Source: Ciborinia camelliae
Lineage: Eukaryota > Ascomycota > Leotiomycetes > Helotiales > Sclerotiniaceae
Assembly: GCA_025890175.1 (NCBI GenBank)
Contig: JANPYM010000014.1
Span: 505,052 to 569,051 of the forward strand
DNA: 64,000 bases
Direction: 5' to 3'
Position numbers and translations under genes: made by a program. The notes below the pieces were generated by a model that saw only the letters and a program-made list of their open reading frames with translations, had not been told where the DNA came from and searched no databases. Within the stretch, counting starts at the first letter, position 1. Each line of letters begins with the position of its first letter. This document shows positions 10,767-24,090 of this stretch, piece by piece.

Positions 10767-13700
10767 GATGGGGTGAAATGCAATCTTTTTTATGGGCAGT
10801 AATTTCAAGTGTTCCGATTGGCTATGGTTAGGTTGAAATTTGGATCGTAGTATTCGAGATTGTGGATTGAATATATAAGGAGAAAGAAATAGAAACCGGC
10901 GATACATCTTCTTATATACATGTATGTAATAGGAATATAACCATCACTATTTGAACAATATAGTATTAGTCCTTGCATACCTTAACATTCCTTCTCTTTG
11001 ACCAGGTGGATCGAGGCAGTTCTTTGCCTACTATCCAACTTCTCGTTTCATGATCTTTTCTTTATATTGATTTTCTTGAGATCTATGGAAATTTTTAGAT
11101 ATATACCCCCTAAGATTTCTGTAGGTGAATTGATCGAATCTTTAATATATAATATGTTATGAAATGAAATGAAATGAAATGCTTTTGATCTTGAATCCCA
11201 TACGGACTTGGACTATTTTGGATATAGATAGATATATAGCTTATCAAGAATTAAGGTTGACCATTATTACCTAGGAGTTAGATAAGGGATTAGGTGGGTA
11301 ATCATTTTTCTAAGAGAAATGAAATTACAAAGTTAAAGGGGATGGATTTTATGGAAAGGAAATTATTTTTTGGGAAGTTGAGATTGAGGTTGGGGTTGGG
11401 TTTGGGTTTGGGTTCTTATTAATACCTATGCTTTTATATTATTTCTGTAGGAATATCGGTGAGGGGATTTTGTGTTGGAATTAGGTATTAGGTGTTGGGA
11501 TGGTGTTTGGGATAGGATAGAATATGATGAGATGAGATGAGATATCTATATGTGAGATTATTTATATAATGGAAGAAGAAAGAAGGGAAAAGGGAAAAGG
11601 GAAAAAGAAAAAGAAAAAAGGGAGAAGGGAGAAGGGAGAAGGGAGAAGGGAGAAAAAAAAAGGAAAAAAGGAAAAGGGAAAAGAGAGAAAAGAGAAAAGA
11701 GAAAAAAGAAGAAAGAAGGGAGAGGGGAGAGGCATATATATTAATTTGGATTGATATTGGAACTCTATTCTTATCTTGTTGGTCTACAGAACTTTGCACT
11801 TGGTGAAGGATGGACTTACTTGAGATAGCTATTTAATATTGGATTATAACTTAAGCCGCTGAGAGTCTGATATGGGCCCACGTAGTCTATAGCTGCTAGT
11901 AAATTCAGGGTTCATTGACAGCGGTTCCGGATACTGCCTCATATCATATCATCATATCGTTACGTGGTGTATTATCACTCAGCGAGATTCAGTAATGAGT
12001 AGACAGGATGAACGGATACATATTTTGAGTCATCTCTAGAGAAATAGAGAATAATACCTCTTTGCTATAGAGATGGATCTGTAGCTGCTCGCTGCTAATC
12101 ACTTGGTCGACACAGGTGTTGGTTGAATTATGAATACAGTATTCGTTTGTCGTTGGAGTGAGAAGGAGAGTATAAAAATTAACTTTCAAGTTCTCAACCC
12201 CCCCTTTTCTCGCTATTTTCACTGATAACATGTTTGTCCAGCCCCTAATAACTACCGAGCCTATTGTCCTCTGCTCCTCTGAATTTTCTTTCCATCATTC
12301 TCAAAACTTCGTATGGACATTCTGATGATCCATAGTACTAAACCCTCGACATGACTCAAGAACGAAATGATTATGGATATTCTTCTCAATCCGTAAAGCA
12401 ATCAATACCCTCCCCCACACAGACAACACCCCCATTTCACTCGCTTCCAAACTTTCAATCGGATATCGGCAGTGGCGTCAGCGTCATGAATAGCTATAAC
12501 AATTGACTCGTGATCAGAAGGAGATGGGTATATAAACATAAGCTCAACCCGTCCACTCTCAGGGTCTTCTAACAGTTGTTCTCCGATACAACTAGCTTCA
12601 TTTCGACAGTACCGCCAATATCCTTTGACTCTGCTATATTCTCTTCCCATCCTCGGCTATCTAACAGGATCTTTCACTCGGTATGATTCCTTTCGGCGAC
12701 CTCTTAGCTCGATCATAGAGGGTATTAGGGGAATTGATATCCTGAGTTTGGAAGGAGATTGGGAGCCTCCCTACATACACGCGAGTCCCCACTCTGGGCT
12801 GCTCGCTTCCAAGCACGTGGTCCGTATCGGGGCCGACGTCACCAAAAGCAATAAGATCCACCCATGGTCGTAGTTAGGAATGGGCTTTATAAACCACCTC
12901 TCTTCCCCTTGGTATCCCAAAATTTCCTTTTCCAATACAACAAACCTCAACAACCACCTTGCTTGGGAAGATGCACATCCCCTAGCTGCACCTTTACTCG
13001 CGCATACATCAAAAGAACTATTACATCATTCATATACCATATTTTCTCGCTCGAACTCATCGTTGCCACAACTAAGGTATGTCCACCAGTCATAAATTAT
13101 TGAGAGGAGCACCATATTTCATACGACATTCGCTTGACAACGTTGAGGAGAATGATATATAACCTCAATTAAGCCCCCCCCCCCTCCAATTATATTCTCA
13201 TCACATGCATTGTTCTACCATGTTGACAGCGCTACCGAGATACGGGTTCCCCCACACTTGTGTTTGTTGAATGGGCAATGCCCGATCTGTACCTCATGGT
13301 CCGATTAACCACTAGGTCTTTGAGATCGAGACTAGCGACTTCCCCTCCCCTTAACCATCCTCACTATATCATTCACTTGTGATAAGGAAGAAAAGAGGAG
13401 TAAGAAGAATAGTATATAAACCTCACCCTCACCCCTCCTCCCTCCATCTCAATCTTTTCTTCTCTCACACAACAAACTTCCTGATGCTACAACCACAACC
13501 ACAACTACACTTGAAGGATCTGGTTTGAGGAGTTAGGAACTCTCTAGCTGGGCCCTAGAAACTTATGTTATGTATTGTATTATTACAACAGCTCATCCAC
13601 ATTCGCTCCTCCCAGTATCACTGTTGTCGTCATGTCGATACTTCCAAAATTGTCCCAAACAGGACGAAATTCCCTACAGCTAAACTGTTCACTTGATCAG

Positions 13701-14912
13701 AATAAGGAAATGGGTACATTAATCTTACAAATACCCCCTTCAGTTTGATATTTTGTTTTCCAAAAATCAAACTCCAACAAATGTAATTCAGAAGGGGCGG
13801 TATTGGGTAGGGTGGGTCAGTTACGGAAAAAGGTAATCGCGATGCTGAGTCATCATCCCCACGTCACGTTAAACACGCATCAATCCAAACGCGTGTGCGG
13901 AAGATTCTCTCCAAGTGAGTGTCGAAATGAAATAGAACAAGAAAGATTCCTGATGGGATGATAACGATTTTCGAAAAATTCACGAGTGACGGCAGGAGGT
14001 GAGGTGAGGCGAGGCACTGTCGAATTTTTTCTAAGGCAACAATTTAATTGTCATAACAATCGACACCTCATTGCCGCCTCCTCTGTCTTCCTCATATCAG
14101 CCCATCCAGTTCTCCTCCACTTCATCAATTTCGATATTGCTGAAGTAGATTTTTTTTCTCATACTCATACATCTGCATGAAAGTACTGCAAACTTTTATT
14201 TGGTAGCTTAACTTACTTCTAATTCTGCGATTTTTGACCCACGATCTGGATCTTGGTCTCTCTTCTGCTGCGTTGCAGTTCTAAGTATTGAACACGATCT
14301 CCTGGGTTCTTACTGCTATTACAATTCTAAATCCTGTTCTATTGCAGTCGCGAATTGTAATCAGCTCTCCCCTGGAACGATAGCCGGTAATTTGAACAGC
14401 GGACGAAAGAACTCGAAGTTTCCTCTCTCTCCTTTAAAAATCTAACCATTAAGCTCGCTTTGCTGGAGTGTTTCTTCCTGCAATTAGGATACTCAAACCT
14501 GGTCTACCAAACCTCATTTCTTCCACTCTCAACTGCTATGCAGTTTTAACCATTAACCTCAATTCTCTGGAGTTTTCTTCCAGCCATTACAATCCTCACC
14601 TCTGCTCTGCTACCGTCGCAAACTGTGATTAGCTCAACTCGCCTCCCCTGGAATCATAGCTTTAAATTTGAACAGCTTACGAAGAAGCTCAAATTCTTCT
14701 TTTCTGCAGCTACAGACGTCAATCTTATCAGCAGATAGCGCAAGAATTTCAACTGTCATTTGTGCGAGTTACTGTCATCACTCTCAATCACCTAAAGCCA
14801 TCTCCTGGAATTGTAGTCATCGATCTCAATCAGCCGAAGCCGTCTCCTGGAACTACACTAATCAATCTTTCGCATCTCAATCCTCTCTATTACAAGTAGA
14901 ACCATCATAAGT
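10767..14912. other. Intergenic with repeats and promoter-like blocks
   Basis: No gene is supported. Notable pieces are an AAATG microsatellite at 11161-11181, GGGTTT-like repeats near 11394-11416 and the purine tract at 11571-11732. Several TATA-like and CT-rich blocks (12885, 13155, 13410) are followed by C/A-rich leader-like DNA, as seen in strong fungal promoters, but no coding exon follows them. From about 14240 to 14900 a motif ending in CTCCTGGAA recurs about five times. One diverged copy pair is at 14348-14422 and 14603-14690. This stretch is probably the leader or promoter of the gene at 14913. Confidence 0.5.
11571..11732 (+). repeat. 162-bp uninterrupted purine tract
   Basis: Every base from 11571 to 11732 is A or G, built from GGGAAA, GGGAGAA and GAAAA units. 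Homopurine mirror-like tracts can form triplex (H-DNA). The tract is non-coding. Confidence 0.9.
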
Positions 14913-17068
14913 ATGTCATTCGGTGCGAGAATGAATACCTACATCCGTGAACGTGGCCAACGCGCTCGCCGCCTTATTCTTCTTCAACCCTCTCGTTTTA
15001 TCCCACGAGGTGTTTTAGGTGGACCAAGACGAGTGGTTGATCCAGAATCAGGCCTAGTATGCGACGAAACAACTTCGCGTGAACTTGAAGTCTCTGAATA
15101 CCATTGGGATTTACGGTATGAGTAAGTTCTCGACCCCTTCATCTTGCGAACTTCATTCAAATCCATCAAACAGCATCTAACAAACTTTTAGAGAACTTCT
15201 TGAGGGAAATTGGGAAGAATCGGACGATGATGAACCGATCACCGCAGATGAAGCAATAATCAGATCATTTAAACGCAAAAAGTCGCGCGTTCCACGTTTG
15301 CTTGAACTCACAGTTGATAAAATTATAAAGAATGCCGCCAGTATTACAATGGAATCACTTGAAAATATGTTTCCGTTACATCTCGAGTTTCTTTGGCGAG
15401 AGTTGTCCAAGAGGTAAGTTCGGATTTTAATCCATTTACACTTCAATTGAAAACAATTATAAGAAGGCCTCATATCTACTTATCACCTTACATCTTACAA
15501 GCATAGAGATCTTTTACTGACGTTTTAATGTTAGATGTGTGAATAGTTTGAACACCTGGAAGATTTTCTCAAAGCTTCTCAATCGAAATGAAGACTCTAT
15601 CTTGAATCAGTTTCGATTTAGCACTGCTATTACAGAGCCAGTTCCGTTCTTACCTGTCTATACGAAGCCACTTACTTCCACAACTTTCGATTTTCTCGTA
15701 CACTTGTCTATAACCACAGCTTTTAGTACTTCGGATCTGGTTCATCTGTCTACACTCACCAACTTAGTAGCACTAGAAATTGTCAATCCAAAGCACGACA
15801 ATTATCTCAGAAACGCCGGTAAATTGTTCGACGGCAACTTCGGAGATAGAGTTATTAAGACCTGGAGCGAATCCGCAATCGAAGGAAAGGGGTTTCAGGT
15901 ATTGAGGATCTTGAAGCTTAGAAATTTCAAAGGGATCACAAACAAATGCTTCCAGTACTTAAACACCTTCCCTGTTCTAGCTGTTTTCGATGTCCTTGAG
16001 TGCGGTTTTGAAAGACTACCCCAACTTTTCGCGGAGAGATTGGGTTGGGAAGCCCACCCTGATGGTGCCTTACTTGAAATATTGCAATCAGATTGTGTAA
16101 AGCATATTATGGCTTTGCGCAGCACTCTTGGCCTTCCAGTAAGTCATTTCCTTTCATTTCTATAACCCCTTTTCCTTTTCAAAGGAGCTCGGCAATGGTT
16201 CGCGCACGGACTTTTGTGTTAAAAACTCCTCTAAACTAACTCGAGCACGTGTTTTTGTGCACGTGGTCTATCAACAAACAACTTCTAACAACCATGATTA
16301 CAGGTAAAGCCAGTTCGCAGATCTGCTGCAAAGCCGTTTTGGGACAAAGCCAAGATTACGATGATTCCTCGAGCAGATGTATCAGCCTTTCTTACAGGAG
16401 AACGAGCACCTACAGCAGCATCAAATAGGACCTACGAATGGGCAGAATCACAGGTCAGAATTCTAGAGCAAACACCCATTGGCCGCGCCAAACTCGAACG
16501 AATGGGCTTCTCTCACTTCGAAGCTGTGGACTATATGAGTCGTAGGGAGTACCATGAGCTCGAAACATGGGAATTTCGCACATTAACGTCTCTCGATCGA
16601 ATCAGCGAGCTACGTAACGATGAGGATTTGCGTGCTGCTGGCCTAGATGTCGGCAATTTGGTTCCTGAGGTCTCTGGTGAACTCATATCTGCTATTCCTG
16701 TGGCTTCTCTGCGTCTTGGGCCAGAACTCTTGTATCCACGATCGCGCGCAGACTTACACCAACCGTTCTATGATGGAGGAATGGCTGATAGATCGCTCAA
16801 ATACACCAGTAGGAATGATGGATTGAACGCAAAGGGCTACGTATATACTCGTATCAAGATTCCTGATGCTAGAACTAGGATGCGAGAGGAGGCTGAGATT
16901 CAGGCTGAGGCTGGGGCTGGGGCTGGGAACGAGGCTGGTGGCTCGGGATCCCGGCAACCTAAGCGCAGAAAGGTTAGGGGGGGAGAAGAGAAAACAGCTA
17001 GGCGATCTCTGGGCGGGGGTAATGGGGGGTATGTGAGGGAGGTTTTAGGGCTTGGCGCTGTTTTTTAA
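14913..17068 (+). CDS. Leucine-rich, probably nuclear protein of unknown function
   Basis: Four exons, 14913-15121, 15192-15413, 15535-16138 and 16304-17068, give 599 residues. All three introns have GTAAGT donors and keep frame. No catalytic motif is visible. Around residue 130 a segment, LEFLWRELSKRCVNSLNTW, is reminiscent of the start of F-box/LRR-like proteins. Residues of about 190-300 carry leucine-rich spacing, such as LTNLVALEIVN and FQVLRILKLRNFKGITN. The C-terminus has an AEAGAGAGNEAG-type low-complexity stretch and a basic cluster, RQPKRRKVRGG, near residue 562 that looks like a nuclear localisation signal. The ATG was chosen because upstream frames are closed and have no ATG. The gene model is firm; the function is unknown. 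An adaptor of F-box/LRR type is one possibility. Confidence 0.75.
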
Positions 17069-20000
17069 GGATCTGGGGCTTTTTTGTTAGTTTGGTTGCT
17101 CTATACGTCTTTTTCAAGGACTTTTTAACGGCTTTAAGGCCTTTTTCCATAGTTGTTAGAGTGTTTGTGTTTGTAAAGTAGAAGAATACCCAAATTGCAT
17201 TGTATTATATAGCATGAAATGATGTGAAATGATTTGATATAGTGATTTTGGCATGAAACAACATAACATTACATCGGTTAATACGTATATATACCAGGAT
17301 TGTATACGAAGACTTAAACCATAGAATTGATGTAAATTCAGTTATATTCGTATGTTCTAGCTTCTTTTAACATACTACACTGGCATTATCTACTATAGGT
17401 ATATGTATATCTGCAATTAGACCTAATATCCTGTACCGTGACGTCATCTAACGCATACCATATGTTGATTTCCAAACTTGAACATTCATAAAGCCCTCTT
17501 AGCTTCAATGCCTCATGACACTTTTGAATGTCTATATTCAACTTCGACATTAAGATAATCCTAATGTTTAGATACCGCATGATATTTTTGAATGTCTGAG
17601 TCTGAACTCCACAATTATATGTATTTTGAGGCTTATTGGGACGATAGATTTACTATGCATTTATAAATACGATGGATTTAATTAGACTCGTTTAGTGTAA
17701 ATGCCTTTATACTGCTCATTCTTTGTATTTCAATTCAAGAATCTAATGGTTTTGTTGATTTGTTGGGCTTAAATATATTATGATTTCTTGAATGCATGTA
17801 TCTGACTTTAACATTCAGATAATATGAGGTTTAAATATCGCATGATACTCCGTAATGTTTGGCCTTGCGTTTAATAATGAATTATATCTTGAGATTTATA
17901 TGAGGTTGTAAAACTATATAGGACTAATGAGTATAGAGAAATAGACTAATCTCACTCCTTCTGCTTGATATTATGCCCTTTAATATCTGAATTCGGGTAT
18001 AGCATTGAGATGATGTGAGACCTAGATACCAAATGACATTCTTCAATATCTGAATGTAAATGCGATATTAAAATGATATTCGATCTCTAGATATCTCATG
18101 ATATTTCTTAGTATGTAAGTTAAAGCCTAGTATTGGAATATATGTCTTTGAATTATCTGAGAGAATAAATCTTCAGGATTCGAACTTCAGTGTCAAATTG
18201 AATTTTGACATTTAAAGCTGAGGTATCACATAGTACTTTGCAACTTTTGAATCTAGATTCGACATGAAGTTGTCATCTGAGACTTAAATGAGATAGTATA
18301 TCTATGTTACATAGATGCTCACAAAAGGTTATTTCGATAGTATCGATGATACCATTATGGTACCTATCAATGTCTGAACTTAGGTCCAAGATTTGAATGA
18401 ATTCTTGGGATTATATGATACGAGGCTCTTCAATATCAGGATTTGGAATGAATCTTTAAGTGATTGATTAGGCTAAATGTCTTATACTACTCTACAATGA
18501 TTTACGTTGGGGCTAGGCGGTTTGTTATAAGACTAGATTTACTCCTAATATACATCAGGCTTAAATGTTTTATATCAATAGTAGATGCCTTATACTAGTT
18601 TTAGGTACTTTGAATCCAACTTAAACATCCTATTAAGCTATGATGGTTCTTCTATGCATAATGGATAGTTGTAACTCTATTGTTTCTTGTTAATATCTTC
18701 TAGACCGTTTGACTAAGCTTTTCAGAAATGAAAAGATTGTTTGGTGGGATGATAAAGAGGACGCAACCTTAACCCATTTCATATTCGATACAGAAAAGTC
18801 ACCCAAGGAACTGGACCTTATAAATATGGAAACTGGGAGAAGCCTCAAAAACCTTAACAAATTCAAGCATAGGAAGCTAGGTAGAGGATAGTAAAAAGGA
18901 TATTCCTTCTTCCGTTTGTACTAGTGTAGAGCCCTGGAGCTTCTTAATGTACAAAAAATGGCTCAACTCCTTGATGGGATGTGCCACCCTTCAATATACG
19001 AAATTGACAATCGACCAACCCCTCCCACGTGAATGAAACACACACTCCTTAATATCTGAATTTGGCTTCAGCAATCGAATACTCCTAGGAGTATATGAGA
19101 TATAATACGTATTGAAATTATTTTATTGTTGTATCGAGCTGGTGTATGTAGAACTGTTTTATAACAACAATACGCTTCAATATCTAAACTTAGCATTGAT
19201 ATTGATACGATACCTTATGTTTAGATGGGATATAGTACTCCTTAATGTTTGGACCCCTTTTAAGGAGTTGAATAGCCTCTCGAGCTTAGTTTTGATATGA
19301 TAACTTCAATTTTCCATTTTGTTCTAAATAATCTAACGGAACTTGAGACTTAGATGTAATAAATTTTCTTTGAGTTTAAGACAAAGTAGGGGAGGCTTCA
19401 GCAACTTTCTTTGGATTATTCACATTTTTAGAATTGTTCCCGGAAATCCCTTGATTCCTTGTTAGATATAGTTACATTATTCTTATTAACTTTAGAAGCT
19501 ATTTTTTTTTCTCAAAATTAGGTGTTCTTTAAAGAAACATCGTCATCAGGATTGTGATTGAAAGTGGGTTAGATAATATCGGCTTATGATGGCTGGTTTC
19601 TCACAACACAATCAATATCTGATCAGAAGAACCTTCAAAGCCATCAACAAATATGAGAGTCACATTATATATATACCATTCAACCACCATTAGTTTGGAA
19701 TTTTGCAATCAATTTCTATGAATTGGGATTGGAATGAATGGATATTCGGATTTGGATTAGCTAACCTCGCCATCTAGACCATTTGGGATCCTATAAAACC
19801 TTGTGAGTCCTTGACACTAGATTTAGTATTCAAATATCGTAATGATTAGACGAAGTCAAAGTGATATAGTATATTAGAATAAATATGCAAGAGCAAGCTG
19901 AGAGTCTTCCGATTTGTCGAATGGGGTAGACTGGATGAAAAGTTTAACCTAGATTTCATAATGAAACTTGTGATCAAAAGGGCTTGAGGGTGGAGTGAAT

Positions 20001-20932
20001 GCATGTTCAAATTTACAGAACATCTTAGCTTTTCCTTCCAATTTTAATGGAGCAAGATCTCGCAGAATGGGTAATATATATCTCGTCCTAAGCAATATGT
20101 TCTAAGGAATATTGATAAAAGTTAAGAAGATGTGGCGATAGACATGAAATTCTAATACGAAAAATCTTCTAGTCAAAATCAGTCTCTTACTTCTTAATAT
20201 TTGACTAGTCTTTTTCGGGAATCATTATTGCATATTTAACGTAATTCATTTGGGAGCTGGAATCACACGGAATAATAGGCGAATAGAGATACGATGTATT
20301 AAGGAGATGATACATATAAAGCCAATTGGGTGACTAAGCTCTATATCTTAAAAATAGCCAAGTGAATGCGGTATGTCCCATATCGGAACAGATACCAGGT
20401 ATGGAACGGGACGTGGAGATCGAGGCCAAAAACTGGTGTAATAATAGAGGTCGCTACATTGAGGAACTAAGAGTCTAATAGCATATTTCTGATTTTAAAT
20501 TTTAGATAGAAGTCGTGATATATGTTGTTGTATAATATAGATGGTTATATCCAGAGTTGAGTAAACTTCAAGCGAATCATCTGAAGAAGCTCCTGCAAAT
20601 CCGAGCCCCCCTCAATAATATACCAACTTTTCTTTGGAATCCAAAAACTTGGAAGAAACTTAGGTGCTTTGCTTTCTCATTTGCCCTTGTTCCTTTCATC
20701 GTATACAATATATAAATTATCATTTATTATGCTTAAGCTGATACACCGTGACATGCATCATATCGAACCTAGAGGTGTAATATTCATTACTAAATGAAAT
20801 CGGATTTCAGAATTCAAACTCAACTATCAATAAATAGAAATTTATATTTATGAAAAAGATCTCTGAGAGATCCATAGGTACTCATAAAGGAATAGAAAAT
20901 GCCGGTCTGAATGAAGGCGCATCACATAGCAT
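17069..20932. other. Gene desert with decayed repeats
   Basis: No coding frame above 62 codons. The left half (about 17.5-19.3 kb) is a decayed array of units about 64 bp long, described separately. The right half (19.4-20.9 kb) is AT-rich single-copy-looking DNA in which I see nothing definable. Confidence 0.55.
17513..19330 (+). repeat. Decayed tandem array, unit about 64 bp
   Basis: A motif like CTTCAATATCTGAATTT, then CATTGA-ATGATA-GAG, then TTAGATATCGCATGATACT, recurs in varied form. Good neighbours: 17513 to 17578 (65 bp apart), 17982, 18045 and 18110 (63 and 65 bp apart), and 19179 to 19243 (64 bp apart). Single units are recognisable near 17845, 18219, 18370 and 19051. Spacing in between is irregular, so the array is old and interrupted. 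Confidence 0.6.
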
Positions 20933-21492
20933 TAGACTGCGCAACGGGGCCCCGCAGGGCGGGTATTAAAGCTAACGGATTATTTGCAAATAACCTGTAT
21001 GTGAGACAAGTAATACTAAATCCCAATAAGTATTTCGTGCTTTGTATAAGGCAAGTATAAATAATTTGCAAATAATCTGTATAGGATAGATCAATAGATT
21101 ATTTGCAAAATTATGGATCTTGCTTATTTTTTAAAGTTATTTATAATTTTTATATTAATTTTTATATTAATCTAATATATTTATACTATTCATAATTTTT
21201 ATACCAATTTTTATACTATATTTATAAATATTTATAAAACCTGTAGAATACAGGTAAATAGATTATTTACAAATAACCCGCAAATATACAAATAATCCGT
21301 AAATATACAAATAATTTATTTACCCGCGAAATGATAAATTATTTACAAATTATTTGCAAATAATCCATACAAAACAGATAATTTTGAAATTCTAATAAGA
21401 CTTTGCAAGGCAAATAAAAAGTCTTGTGAATAACCCGCAAGGCAAATAATCTGTGGGTACCTGTACGGGGCGGGTATTTTATGCGCAGTCTA
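20933..21492. mobile_element. 560-bp hAT-like MITE
   Basis: The ends are a perfect 11-bp inverted repeat, TAGACTGCGCA (20933-20943 and 21482-21492). The flanks are CATAGCAT (20925-20932) and CATAGTAT (21493-21500), an 8-bp target duplication with one C/T difference. Inside, a motif like ATTATTTGCAAATAA-C-GTA recurs many times in both directions, resembling subterminal transposase-binding repeats. GGGCGGGTATT occurs near both ends in direct orientation. There is no coding capacity. The 8-bp duplication and TAG start fit the hAT superfamily. Confidence 0.8.
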
Positions 21493-22811
21493 CATAGTAT
21501 GGCACCAGCAATGAATGAACTTAGCGAGAATAACCTTATATATCGAGAGATTTATTCTCTAGACTTGAAGAGAAATATCTATCTGATTGTATTACTATGA
21601 AATTTCAACCCTGAGTCTTAAAAGCATAAATAGTTATAAGAAAAACCTAATAACCTTCGGAATCTCCCAGGAAACGAGGCATATTAGAGTCACAAAGCAC
21701 GGAGCCAAAGTCCAAATCGCTAGCTCCCGACTCCCCATATATCATATCTTGAAAGGAATGAAGATATATGATTCGATTCTCGGAGGCTTTTTAGACTTGG
21801 ATACTATTCCGAGTCTTTTGCAACTAGAAACATTTCCGAGGAAGAAAAGCAGGTATATTAGAATGTCAATGGCAAACTATATAAACCTCAAACCCCACAA
21901 ACTGCATCTCAGAATCAACGATTCTATAGGATCATAAGATCGATCTAATAATGAATCCCCTAGATTGAGAAGAGATAATTATTAGTTTTCAAATTGTGAC
22001 ATTCTTTCTAGAGCCCCCACTCCCATGATCATGATCTTAAAATACAAAGTTCTTCCTCTTGAGATCTAATCTCATGTCATCCCATCTAATCGCAGATTTA
22101 ATTTTAACTCACCATTAAACTTGAAGGTCAAGCTTGAACTTTTAACGTCCTTGAAATGATATAATTTTGTGGATGGAATACCACCTTGTATACCTATCTG
22201 ATATGAAATACTTGATGTCTGATTATTTTGAAAAGAAGAACGAACTATCATCCCATCTCCCATCTCCCATATCCATGAAAATTCCAGTTTTCTCTCGGAA
22301 AAGAAGCATCAATCAAGTAACCAAACACCGAATAAATACTCCCCGCCAATAAATGCCCACCTAGCATCTAGTTACCTACCTAATATTCACATCCCCTTAC
22401 TCCTTACCCCTCATCATCAATCAAATCAACAAGGTTGGTTGCATGGCCGAGTTTGGTATGTTGTACCGCTAACTAGGTACTTATATAAAACTTCTATAAA
22501 TAAAACATACCAAGCTCAAGCCTGGTATATCCACATACACACCTTATTTAGTTTAGCTAGATAGGTAGGTATTTGAAATCGGGAGAAGCGAAGCTCGCGT
22601 TTAAATTAAAGCCCTGTGAAGAGATGCGGGGAAGGAGGGATGGCATGTTTTTGATATTTTTTGGTTTTTTGGGGGAAGGGAGGGGGTGCGTGGGAATTGG
22701 GTTTATGATGTATGCAACCTTGGTAGATAATTCGGAATACTGCGCGAGGGAGGTTTGTGGATGGGATGATAGTTGAGTCGTGTCGAGTCTAGGATGGTTG
22801 TGTCTAAAGTT

Positions 22812-22833
22812 CCAGTGTACGTACGTACACTGG
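22812..22833. repeat. 22-bp perfect palindrome
   Basis: CCAGTGTACGT followed by ACGTACACTGG is a perfect inverted repeat with no spacer. It is non-coding and lies between TAGGTA-rich stretches. Confidence 0.9.
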
Positions 22834-24090
22834 GGTCGGAATTGGATTATGAATTAGGTAGGTAGGTAGTAAGAGCTAAGCCTGAAGTCTATTAGAACCG
22901 TAGAGGATGGCTGGAAATAGGTATATTTAATACATTTATCCTCTTGTATCTAGCACTATACCACAAATACCGAATATCATCCCGAATGCGAAGCCATCCG
23001 GAGGCGTCAAGCCATGTGCGAACCCTGATGGGTAGGAATCCATCCATCCATCCCATCCATCTCATCCCAACACCACACCACAACCATCTATCCATCCATA
23101 TATTCATCTATATCCATATCCCATCTCCCCCCATCTACCGTCACCCATGCATGCCACCTAAATAAACATGGTATGCGAACCCTGATAGCCAGAAATCCAT
23201 CTCATCCATCTCATCCCAACACCACAACCACCATACATAGTTCATCACCCCTCCTATCTACCCAATTCCTCACCTCACCTCACCACACCATCCCCACCTA
23301 CATTCCGTATACAAACCCCCGCTAAATGAATAGCATCTCCATCTCCCATCCATCCTCCACCTCTCCCTCCTCCCATCCAAAACCAAAATACCAACAAACC
23401 AACCCAAGAGCCGAAATCCGGAACTCTCGCCTCACCACGCCATCAGATGGGTCCCTCGCCTCACCACCCCACATATCATCCCATCAATATCCCATACCAG
23501 ATCTCACATCCGAACCCAGATCCGAACCCGGATGGATATCTATCTACTGACCTACCTACCACAGGCAAGCCATAGACAGACAACCTCAAGAAAAAAAGAA
23601 ATCCAATGCCAGGAAAAAAAGCAAAAAGAAGGAAAAAGAAGGAAGGTAGGTAGGTAGGGACCCTTCGTCCATCCATCAACAACACCAGCACCGATCCCAA
23701 TTCCCATCCGAAGCCGAAATCCCCATTCTTCTTCAAAAGAAAAAAAAAAGAAGAGAACAGAAAAGAGGAGAAGAGAAAAGACAACCGATTTCCCAACTCC
23801 TAATTCTTCATGTCAAGAAAGATAAGCACTCACACACTCACATGAACAAGCACATTAACACACACACACGCACGCACAAAAGAAGTCAACGGAAGTCAAG
23901 GTTTTCGAAAATAATTAATACTTTATATATACCTACATTATTAACCGCCATCAGACACCATTTACTATCTACCTACGGATCCACACCACTATCAACCCCC
24001 AACCTCCAACCTTCAACCTCCAACCCACTACCCAACGACCCAACGACCTAGGTACGCATACCATTACCATTACCATTACCACTCCATTAC

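Noticed and set aside
14668..14910. Open frame ending 2 bp before the start codon at 14913, possible uORF
   Set aside because: It contains no ATG at all, so it cannot be a standard uORF; its apparent peptide repeats come from the leader's DNA repeats.
21587..21937. Open frame of 116 codons after the hAT-like MITE
   Set aside because: Starts with TTG, resembles nothing known, and lies in AT-rich desert DNA.
22437..22480. tRNA-like A-box (TGCATGGCCGAGTTTGG)
   Set aside because: No B-box, no cloverleaf and no acceptor stem can be drawn downstream; probably chance.
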